DNA of 64,000 nt from an uncultured Lacinutrix sp. (GTDB lineage Bacteria > Bacteroidota > Bacteroidia > Flavobacteriales > Flavobacteriaceae): contig NZ_CANMRQ010000005.1 of NCBI RefSeq assembly GCF_947500325.1, positions 1 to 64,000 of the forward strand, written 5' to 3'. The notes beneath the pieces were generated by a model that saw nothing but the letters and a program-made list of their open reading frames with translations, had not been told where the DNA came from and ran no database searches. How positions within the stretch are numbered: the first letter of the stretch is position 1; each line of letters opens with the position of its first letter. The translations under genes were made by a program, and so were the position numbers. Below are positions 1 through 6,832 of this stretch, in pieces.

Positions 1-89
1 ATAAAACACCGAATATGGTATATTTAAAAACAGCGTAAATCAATTTTAACCTGTAGCCATATTTCAGGACAAGACATCAAAACCACAAA

Positions 90-518
90 ATGAAAAAAAT
101 AATTTACATTGGAATATTAGGACTTATACTATCTTGTTCTACAACCAAACAAGCTGTAAAAACTAGTTTAAGAAACAATCAAACATTTGAGCTAACTGAA
201 ATTTCAACTGACACTACATATGGCTTATCAGAAAAAAAACCAATCCAAGTCGGTGGAGTAGACAAAAAAGAAGGACCTTTAAATGAAAGGAGATTTCTAA
301 ACGCTCTAGCTGGTCCAAATGGCGAAGAAATTTCATATCATAGAGCTGGTAGTTGTTGTTCTATAAAAAGTAAAAATGATCCATTTGGATTTGGAAGTGT
401 TATGTTGGATAATTATCGAGTAACTTGGCAAGGTTCAAAGGATACTATTTCCGTTTACATAAATATGTATGATTATGGAACTCTAAAAGCTCCCGTTGGA
501 TTTACAATAAAAAAATAA
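90..518 (+). CDS. small lipoprotein of unknown function (array unit 1)
   Basis: A 142-residue protein with a lipoprotein signal peptide and lipobox ILSC (Cys16), so it is probably anchored in an outer or inner membrane after cleavage. The mature part has a conserved-looking core (GPLNERRFLNAL, then RAGSCC, then DNYRVTWQGSKD and INMYD) that I recall from a widespread Bacteroidota lipoprotein family often mislabelled as a KDO-8-phosphate synthase; it has no aldolase features. The start at 90 gives the whole signal peptide. It is followed after 5 bp by the first clear attC-like repeat. The role is unknown. Confidence 0.75.
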   Translation: MKKIIYIGILGLILSCSTTKQAVKTSLRNNQTFELTEISTDTTYGLSEKKPIQVGGVDKKEGPLNERRFLNALAGPNGEEISYHRAGSCCSIKSKNDPFGFGSVMLDNYRVTWQGSKDTISVYINMYDYGTLKAPVGFTIKK

Positions 519-523
519 AACTG

Positions 524-715
524 TTGCTAGCAATGCCAGTAATTAATGAGGGAGCAAGTACGAAGCGAAATGTTGGTTGATTTGCATTATCGCAAAAGCT
601 TTTTTCTTATTTTTAAACTCAAACTAAAAAACGCTAAAAAGCTTTTACTTGTGTTAGGCTTGAAATTCCTTGAATTTCTTCGACGCTCTAATCATAGCAG
701 GAACTTTGTAGCGCA
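524..715 (+). repeat. attC-like site J1
   Basis: Spacer between array units 1 and 2. The left end has TTGCTAGCAA (524-533) followed by a GTAATTAATGAG-like arm. The right end has CTCTAATCATAGC then TTTGTAGC (705-712). The two ends can be aligned as an imperfect inverted repeat. The loop holds a long internal inverted segment around AAAAGCTTTTT (594-605) and AAAAAGCTTTT (636-646). It is more degenerate than later sites. Confidence 0.5.
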
Positions 716-725
716 TTTAAACAAA

Positions 726-1370
726 ATGCAGAAATCACTAATAATTATATTGCTTCTATTTTTTAATCTGACTTTCGGACAAGAAAAAACTGACCCAACT
801 GAATCTCTTATTTCGGAGTTTAAATCGGAATTGAACAAAAAAGACATTTCGGATTTTTTTGTGATAAAACGCATAACTTATGGAACAGCATATATTTATG
901 ATTTAAACAACCCAAATTCTTGTAAGTCGAGCGGAATTTATTTTGAGATGTACGCATTTTGGAAAAACGGAAAGGATAGTTACGTGAAAAAATTTGATAA
1001 CTGTGGAGGTTTCAACTCACTAAAACTATCTGACTCTAATGCAATTGAATTCTATAAAAAAAATATTGAAAAACTTAAATCGGAAAAAGTAAAAGCGTAT
1101 CAATTAAAACCAGATAGTATTGGAAAAAACGGATTGCTTTACAAAAATATTTCTTCTGCAACACATCAACCTCAAAGATATTTTTGGTTCCATCAAGAAT
1201 CAAAAGAATTTAAAAATCATTTTGACAAATACAATTTAACAACGGAAAAAGAAAATCCGAATCTGAATTATAAATCAAATAATGAACTTTCTATCGTAAA
1301 ACTGAACGCAATTTGCGAGGAAATCATTGACGAATTTAATAACAAGGAATTATTTAACCGATTAAAATAA
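726..1370 (+). CDS. secreted protein of unknown function (array unit 2)
   Basis: I place the start at the ATG at 726 (MQKSLIIILLLFFNLTFGQ), which gives a clean Sec signal peptide and a 214-residue protein. The open frame extends back to 546, but that stretch lies in the attC-like spacer and encodes a basic, implausible N-terminus. The mature part is lysine- and asparagine-rich, ends near EIIDEFNNKELFNRLK, and has no motif I recognise. It is probably periplasmic or surface exposed. Confidence 0.7.
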   Translation: MQKSLIIILLLFFNLTFGQEKTDPTESLISEFKSELNKKDISDFFVIKRITYGTAYIYDLNNPNSCKSSGIYFEMYAFWKNGKDSYVKKFDNCGGFNSLKLSDSNAIEFYKKNIEKLKSEKVKAYQLKPDSIGKNGLLYKNISSATHQPQRYFWFHQESKEFKNHFDKYNLTTEKENPNLNYKSNNELSIVKLNAICEEIIDEFNNKELFNRLK

Positions 1371-1373
1371 AAA

Positions 1374-1439
1374 CGTACTACAACATCGTATAAAAATAAT
1401 TGCTCAATTTTGGGCCTAAACAAAGGTCGTTGCAAGATT
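1374..1439 (+). repeat. attC-like site J2 (short type)
   Basis: A compact spacer. The left part CTACAACATCG (1378-1388) leads into GTATAAAAATAATTGCTC. The right part is AAACAAAGGTCGTTGCAAG. The same layout, including the AGG(T)TAAACAAA-GG-CGTTG block, recurs at 11,513-11,578 and in part at 18,241-18,312, defining a short-loop subtype. CTACAA (1378-1383) is the reverse complement of TTGTAG at the start of this unit (706-711). Confidence 0.65.
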
Positions 1440-1485
1440 ACTACAATTTTCCACCAGACATCAGAAATTCAATAACTTAACATAA

Positions 1486-2742
1486 ATGAAATATTTATTA
1501 TTATTTCTAATATTTTCTTCAAGCATTTCAATTTATTCCCAAGAAGGCAGGTATTTCAAAACAATTGATGAAGGGTTAGAAAATCCAGAAAAAGTTTATA
1601 ATTTAACATTAAGTTGGAAAAACTTAACTGAATTCCCTGCTGATTTAATTAGGTTCAAAAACTTAAAATTTTTAAATATATCAAGAAATAAGATTGTAAC
1701 TATTCCTGATTGGATTGGACAATTAGATAATTTAGAAATTTTGATTTTAAAGAATAATGAAATTTATGAAATCCCTGAAACTATTGGAAACCTAACTAAG
1801 TTAAAAGATTTAAATTTAAGTGATAATAATTTAGAGTATTTACCTCAAAATTTAAAAAAACTTACCAAGCTTAATTCATTATATGTTAGTAATAACAACT
1901 TAAATGCTTTCCCACAAAGCATATTAGAGTTAGTTAATTTAGAATACTTGTCTTTAGATAAGAATTCTATAAGTCAGATCCCTTCTAATATCAAAAATTT
2001 GAAAGGATTGTATGAATTAAGGTTAGAATATAATAGATTGATAGAACTTCCAATTGAAATTGGAAACCTTACAGAACTGAAAGAATTATATTTAGGTTCT
2101 AATAAATTAGAGAGAATTCCTGAAAACATAGGTGAATTAAATAATCTTCAAACGCTAAATTTATATGGCAATAGTTTAACCAGTTTGCCAGATTCTATTG
2201 GTAAGCTGGATAGTTTAATCTATTTAAATCTTGTTCGAAATTCTAATTTTACTCATTTCCCAAATAGCATAGGTAACTTAAAATCAATTAAAGATTTAAG
2301 ATTAACTAACAGCAAAAAAATTACAACTATTCCTGATTCATTTTCTAAACTTCAAACCTTAGAAAATCTAGCTCTTGGATGGTGTGAAAATTTAAGGTTT
2401 CCAGAAATTATTTTAAGTATAGAATCTCTTAAATTCTTGGAATTAAGCAGTAATAGAATACTTGAAATTCCTAAAAAAGTAGGCGATTTAAATAAACTAA
2501 ATCAGCTTTTATTGAATAACAATAGCATAACGTCTATTGATATCATTTGTGAACTTAAAAATCTTAAAACACTTGAATTAGAGGGCAATGCAGTAAAGTC
2601 AATTCCAGATTGTATAATTAGCCTAGAGAGATTGAAAAGGCTTAACTTAGAATGGAATAAAATTCGAAAGAAAGATATAAAAAAATACAAGCCTTTACTT
2701 ATAGAATCTATCAATGAATTGCATATTGAAAATCAAAATTAA
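1486..2742 (+). CDS. secreted leucine-rich repeat protein (array unit 3)
   Basis: A 418-residue protein with a signal peptide (MKYLLLFLIFSSSISIYSQ) followed by about 15 tandem repeats of roughly 23 residues. The pattern is LxxLxxLxLxxNxLxxIPxxIGxL, the plant-like/bacterial LRR type. Such solenoids bind proteins; no enzymatic domain follows. The short C-terminal cap is KSIPDCIISLERLKRLNLEWNKI. It is expected in the periplasm or on the cell surface. It stands alone between two attC-like spacers, so nothing in the context gives a partner. Confidence 0.85.
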   Translation: MKYLLLFLIFSSSISIYSQEGRYFKTIDEGLENPEKVYNLTLSWKNLTEFPADLIRFKNLKFLNISRNKIVTIPDWIGQLDNLEILILKNNEIYEIPETIGNLTKLKDLNLSDNNLEYLPQNLKKLTKLNSLYVSNNNLNAFPQSILELVNLEYLSLDKNSISQIPSNIKNLKGLYELRLEYNRLIELPIEIGNLTELKELYLGSNKLERIPENIGELNNLQTLNLYGNSLTSLPDSIGKLDSLIYLNLVRNSNFTHFPNSIGNLKSIKDLRLTNSKKITTIPDSFSKLQTLENLALGWCENLRFPEIILSIESLKFLELSSNRILEIPKKVGDLNKLNQLLLNNNSITSIDIICELKNLKTLELEGNAVKSIPDCIISLERLKRLNLEWNKIRKKDIKKYKPLLIESINELHIENQN

Positions 2743-2750
2743 AACTAATA

Positions 2751-2885
2751 CCAACAACGTGTATAATTAATTGCTTGGGTAATTGTTTACTCAGAAAATT
2801 CCTTAGAAATTTCCTCTGGCTCGTTCTATTTTGCTAACTTAGTTCTTAATCAACGCAACTAACCATACACGAACGCGTTGGCAGT
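2751..2885 (+). repeat. attC-like site J3 (best-formed long type)
   Basis: The clearest site in the array. The outer arms are CCAAC (2751-2755) and GTTGG (2877-2881). The inner arms are GTGTATAATTAATTG (2759-2773) and CAACTAACCATACAC (2856-2870), separated by an 82-bp loop and small asymmetric bulges (3 versus 6 nt). Twelve of 15 inner positions pair on the top strand. The other three are A.C on top and G.T on the bottom strand, so the bottom strand can pair at all 15. The loop carries the block CTCTGGCTCGTTCTATTTTG, shared with the sites at 10,858, 14,464, 17,945 and 19,262. Confidence 0.75.
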
Positions 2886-2919
2886 AATTACTCAAAAAAC
2901 CACGAAGACTAAATAGAAA

Positions 2920-4053
2920 ATGTACAATACAGCAAAAATTTTAATCATTTTACTATTAATTGTAGGTTGCGGAAAAGAAGAAAAAAATATAAAACTCATC
3001 TCTCCTCTTGATAATCTTAAATTAACTAATAATTCTATCTATATATCTAGTAATGATATTAAAATTGACTCCCTAAATGAAATAGAAGCATTTATTAAAA
3101 TCAAACAGTTTAAATTTATTGCAACTAATAATGGAATTTATGTTTTGGAGAACAACAAAATAACAAAGCAATATTCTTTCCATTTTAAAAATCACAATTT
3201 AGAATTACTTTCTGTAAAATTCAGACCTAACTCAAATAATTCAAAATTACTTTTTATCACAAGTACAGGACAATCTTCACCAGCACTATTATCACAGATA
3301 GATTTAAACACTTTAAATATTGATTGGATAAATGAATATTCTAAACAAATCGAATCAGCCAATTATTCTAACAATTCTAACTTGATTGCTATTGGTACTG
3401 GATATAATAAAAATAAAGAATCATCTAAACATTACTCTTCTTTATTTCTAATTGAAAGTACTAATGGTAAATTTCTTGATTATTTTAGACAAGGAGAGAG
3501 TGTCAAAAAAATTAAGTTCAGTGATAATGACCAACTTTTGTATTCTGTTTTAGATTGGCCACACGTATACACATATATTTGGAGTATTAATGAAAAAGAA
3601 AAAATAATTGGTAGTTATGGAAAGGATTCAACACCTTATTATGATATAAGCACTATTGATGAACAAACATTCATATCTATCGGAAAAAATGGAATTTCAA
3701 AATGGAATTTATCAAATGAGGACAAATATGAATTATTATATGATAAATATATTAACGCTGGGAATAAGATATTTAAATTTAAAAATACCGAAGAATACAT
3801 TCTAATAGATTATTTTAAAGGGACAAGTAAAAATCCTTCAATAAAGTATTTAAACTCTGATTTTAAATTAACTTATAGCACTGAATTAAAAAATAATGTC
3901 ACTAATATAGTTAAGTCTGAATTTATATTTAATGGAATAGATAGAGATAATAACTCAATCATTGCTTTTGATATTGAAAAAAGAGCAGTTACCCTTAATC
4001 TTAAAATAGATAGTTTAATAGTGAAAACTACTGCTAACAATGGTTATAACTAA
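2920..4053 (+). CDS. beta-propeller-like lipoprotein (array unit 4)
   Basis: A 377-residue lipoprotein (MYNTAKILIILLLIVGC, lipobox VGC) with repeats of about 45-50 residues that look like WD40/PQQ-type blades (for example KFRPNSNNSKLLFITSTGQ, KIKFSDNDQLLYSVLDWPHVYTY). It probably forms a seven-bladed propeller that binds a ligand or protein. The last codons (ACTGCTAACAATGG...) run into the left arm of the next attC-like site, so the end of the reading frame and the recombination-site-like repeat overlap. The function is unknown. Confidence 0.65.
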   Translation: MYNTAKILIILLLIVGCGKEEKNIKLISPLDNLKLTNNSIYISSNDIKIDSLNEIEAFIKIKQFKFIATNNGIYVLENNKITKQYSFHFKNHNLELLSVKFRPNSNNSKLLFITSTGQSSPALLSQIDLNTLNIDWINEYSKQIESANYSNNSNLIAIGTGYNKNKESSKHYSSLFLIESTNGKFLDYFRQGESVKKIKFSDNDQLLYSVLDWPHVYTYIWSINEKEKIIGSYGKDSTPYYDISTIDEQTFISIGKNGISKWNLSNEDKYELLYDKYINAGNKIFKFKNTEEYILIDYFKGTSKNPSIKYLNSDFKLTYSTELKNNVTNIVKSEFIFNGIDRDNNSIIAFDIEKRAVTLNLKIDSLIVKTTANNGYN

Positions 4054-4227
4054 TACGGGTTTTGGTGCTTATCCGAAAGTTTAATGCTTTGAACCAAGTC
4101 CGCCAAATCTTTTGATTTGGCTTTAAAATTGAAAAAACAAAACACAAAATTTTATGACTTGTACCAATACGAAAGCCCACTCCTTCTCTACTCCGTACTA
4201 TTTTATATACTAAACGTTAACATTAAT
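4030..4227 (+). repeat. attC-like site J4 (long, hairpin-bearing loop)
   Basis: The left end ACTGCTAAC (4030-4038) overlaps the 3' end of the preceding gene. The right end is ACGTTAACATTAAT (4214-4227). ACTGCTAAC pairs 8 of 9 with GTTGGCAGT at the start of the same unit (2877-2885), and 9 of 9 if one G.T is allowed. The loop differs from the other sites and contains an 8-bp hairpin GCCAAATC-TTTT-GATTTGGC (4102-4121). Confidence 0.65.
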
Positions 4228-4240
4228 ACATAATAATAGA

Positions 4241-4522
4241 TTGATAAAAAAACTCATTTGTATATTAACATTAATATTCCTAACTTCTTGTTTAAATAAT
4301 AAAGAACTAAGAGAAGGTTGGTGGAAATATGGTGACGGATATCATATCGGAGATGTAATAAGTTTTGAAAGATACAATCTAATAAATAATACTTTATATC
4401 TAGAAAATATACCAAAAGCATTATTAATTAGTAAAGAAGAATCTGTTTTTGGCTTTACAAGTAGAAAAATAGTAATTAAAGATTTAGAGTCAAACAAAAG
4501 AGGTACCTATTATCAAAAATGA
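4241..4522 (+). CDS. small lipoprotein, TTG start (array unit 5, first gene)
   Basis: A 93-residue protein with a lipoprotein signal (IKKLICILTLIFLTSC, lipobox LTSC). The only start that keeps the signal peptide is the TTG at 4241; no in-frame ATG lies upstream. The remainder is short (REGWWKYGDGYHIGDVISFERYN...). It overlaps the next gene by an ATGA junction (4519-4522), so the two are translationally coupled and form a two-gene unit. No function is assignable. Confidence 0.65.
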   Translation: MIKKLICILTLIFLTSCLNNKELREGWWKYGDGYHIGDVISFERYNLINNTLYLENIPKALLISKEESVFGFTSRKIVIKDLESNKRGTYYQK

Positions 4523-5379
4523 ATAAAGTAATATTTAGCATACTATTAATTTTAACGTATAGTATTTCTTATGGACAAGAAATACTATACGTTAATGCAG
4601 ACAATGGTTTAATAATTAGAGAAAAGCCTAGTAAAAACTCCAAAAGATTAGGCAAATTTAAATATGCAGAGAAAATTGAAGTTCAAGAAAAAACCAACAT
4701 TAATTTTTCTATAGTTGATAATGAAAAAAAAATAAACGGTTCGTGGTTAAAAGTTCAAGGAATCATGAATAATAAAGTTACTAGTGGTTATGTTTTTAGT
4801 GGTTTCCTAATAGATGAAATTCTAAAAAAACGTATAGAAATAAAATTTAATGATTTTACTGTAGAGTTAGACCATATTGATCTAATGGGAGACTTAACTG
4901 CTTTATCAAAAAAACAAAAAGACACTGCTAAAATAAGCTTAGATTTATCTGGAACTCCAGAAAATAAATTCTTAAAAATTCTAAGTAAGAAATATAAGAA
5001 AATAGAAGTGTTTCAACGATATGAGAACAGTATCACTATAATGGACGAAGGCCCTCATTGTGATCTCACAGAATGGAAACATTTCTACTCTGAATGGAAA
5101 AAACTACCATATGACAGTAACAAAAACTCATTTAAAACCTTTAAATATTCTGAGAAAGATTGGAAAAACTTTATTCCTATAAAAATTAATGAGCTTAAAA
5201 GTGCAGTGGACAAATTTTGTGGGCAAAGATGGTCTGACTTATTAAAAAACATTAAAAAAGTGAATGAATATCCTAGCGGAGTATCAATGAGCAAGATATT
5301 TTTGAAAATTATTTTGACTGATAAAGACAATATAATAACTGAAAAAATTATTGAATTTGAAATTCCAATGGGATGTTAA
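4519..5379 (+). CDS. secreted SH3b-domain protein (array unit 5, second gene)
   Basis: A 286-residue protein with a signal peptide ending near SYGQ. A bacterial SH3-like domain follows at residues ~20-95: ILYVNADNGLIIREKPSKNS, then GSWLKVQG and GYVFSGFL. SH3b domains usually bind cell-wall or protein ligands. The C-terminal 190 residues are not recognised. It is translationally coupled to the small lipoprotein before it, which suggests the two act together in the envelope. Confidence 0.7.
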   Translation: MNKVIFSILLILTYSISYGQEILYVNADNGLIIREKPSKNSKRLGKFKYAEKIEVQEKTNINFSIVDNEKKINGSWLKVQGIMNNKVTSGYVFSGFLIDEILKKRIEIKFNDFTVELDHIDLMGDLTALSKKQKDTAKISLDLSGTPENKFLKILSKKYKKIEVFQRYENSITIMDEGPHCDLTEWKHFYSEWKKLPYDSNKNSFKTFKYSEKDWKNFIPIKINELKSAVDKFCGQRWSDLLKNIKKVNEYPSGVSMSKIFLKIILTDKDNIITEKIIEFEIPMGC

Positions 5380-5382
5380 AAA

Positions 5383-5461
5383 ACTAATGCTAACAATTTG
5401 TATAATGTATATGCGTCCTTTAGGGTCGTAAATTAAACATACAAGAGATGTTGTGGCCAAT
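5383..5461 (+). repeat. attC-like site J5 (compact, 79 bp)
   Basis: The left end is ACTAATGCTAAC (5383-5394) followed by AATTTGTATAATGTAT. The right end is TTAAACATACAAGAGATG followed by GTTGTGGCCAAT (5450-5461). The arms GCTAACA..TTGTAT and ATACAAGAGATGTTGTGGC are complementary with small bulges. The left end matches the start of its own unit (GTTAACATTAAT, 4216-4227) at 10 of 12 positions; both mismatches are transitions. The sites at 12,431 and 12,953 are of the same subtype. Confidence 0.7.
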
Positions 5462-5485
5462 TAGAACAAACTAGGAAAAATAAAA

Positions 5486-6829
5486 ATGACAGAAACATTA
5501 AACTATCAATATTACTCACTCTCAAGTTTAGAAAAGAAAAAAGGGCAAGAAAATCTTCTTCTTTCAAAATTTAATGAAGTTGATAAAGGAATTTCTCCTT
5601 GTTTTTTCTGGGGGAAATTAAATAATCCTTATGAGTTGTCTAGATGTTTGATAACCTTATCTAATATTGTTCAATCAAGTTTTAATTTATCCCCATTTCA
5701 ATTAGCACTATTGAAAGACCCAATAGTAACAGCAGGGAATAACCAAATAAGATTTGAAGGCTTTTCTCATTGTGCAGGGGTTTATGCTAGAGTTGATGTA
5801 TTAGAAAATGGACAGGATGGAGAGTTTATAGAGAATGGTACTACAAATGTTGACTTTAATACACCTTTAATTTCAGAACTGGGTAAAATCAAGAAGAATG
5901 ACGACCTTATCTTATCTGTTGGTCAAAAAGAAGTAGGGTTTCATAAAGGAGGAGAGAGTTTTATAGAACGTAAAGTACCGCTCCCGAGTAAGTGGATTAA
6001 GGGTTTAACAACAGTACAACATTACTTTTCAGAGTCAGATTATGCGCAAACATTGAATCGCATTCAAGCGATTCAATTATTTAAAACTATTCCGGCTGGA
6101 AAAGTAAAGACGGATTACTATTTAATAAAGCGAGGGAGTAAATATTTATTTAGCCCTCTAAAGGCTTCAAATGCTGTTTATATTGGTGGCATTCATAGAT
6201 TAAAATTACTTCAACCACTTATTCCATTAATAAATAAGTTAAAAGTTTTTCCTCATCGGGATATGCAATCAGTAACTTTTATTTTATGTTTTGACGAATT
6301 GAATTTTGTGTTTTCTGTTTCAAGAGATTTTTGGAGAGGCTTTTCTGGTGAAGGAGCAGCTCTAGAGTCTTTAATAGAAGACCTACCTGATTCATTAGTA
6401 AAAGTATTTGATAATTACTCTTATACAAATCAAGAGTTTAATCCTGCATTAATGTCTTTTGAAGAAGGGATAGATATTTCCAAAATAGAAAAGCTATCCA
6501 CTAAATTATCGGCTATGGGGCTATTGGGATATGATTTAGCAAAAAATGGATTCTTTTACAGAAGACTTCCTTTTAAGCTTGAAAGAATTTTGTCATTGAA
6601 CCCTAGACTAAAAGGTGCAGAAAAACTTTTAGAAGAAAATAAGGTTAATATCTCTTTAAAGAAAGATAATAGAATAGAAGCTAAAGTAGAAGGTAGTGGC
6701 GTTCAACATTATATTGTTATTAATGGAGATAAGCAAAGATGTACTTGTACTTGGTTTAGTAAAAATCAAGGAGAAAGAGGTGCTTGTAAACATATTTTAG
6801 CCGTAAAGAAAAAAGCAAAAGCCATTTAA
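5486..6829 (+). CDS. SWIM zinc-finger protein (array unit 6, first gene)
   Basis: A 447-residue cytoplasmic protein with a C-terminal SWIM zinc-binding motif: Cys419-x-Cys421, then Cys434-x-His436 (CTCTWFSKNQ..ACKH). SWIM fingers bind nucleic acids or proteins. The N-terminal 400 residues are mixed alpha/beta with no recognised catalytic motif. It lies 3 bp from the large helical-repeat gene downstream, and the pair is one unit. In other bacteria similar SWIM proteins sit with HEAT-type proteins, a MoxR AAA+ ATPase and a VWA protein (the E. coli yehLMPQ type). The ATPase and VWA genes are absent here. Confidence 0.75.
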   Translation: MTETLNYQYYSLSSLEKKKGQENLLLSKFNEVDKGISPCFFWGKLNNPYELSRCLITLSNIVQSSFNLSPFQLALLKDPIVTAGNNQIRFEGFSHCAGVYARVDVLENGQDGEFIENGTTNVDFNTPLISELGKIKKNDDLILSVGQKEVGFHKGGESFIERKVPLPSKWIKGLTTVQHYFSESDYAQTLNRIQAIQLFKTIPAGKVKTDYYLIKRGSKYLFSPLKASNAVYIGGIHRLKLLQPLIPLINKLKVFPHRDMQSVTFILCFDELNFVFSVSRDFWRGFSGEGAALESLIEDLPDSLVKVFDNYSYTNQEFNPALMSFEEGIDISKIEKLSTKLSAMGLLGYDLAKNGFFYRRLPFKLERILSLNPRLKGAEKLLEENKVNISLKKDNRIEAKVEGSGVQHYIVINGDKQRCTCTWFSKNQGERGACKHILAVKKKAKAI

Positions 6830-6832
6830 AAT

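Noticed and set aside
546-725. N-terminal extension of the unit 2 gene
   Set aside because: The open frame from 546 crosses the attC-like spacer; the ATG at 726 gives a normal signal peptide.
2751-2885. J3-type spacers as transcription terminators
   Set aside because: No T-run follows the stems, the loops are 80 bp or longer, and mismatches weaken the RNA-like strand; only the nested hairpin at 16,830 looks like a terminator.
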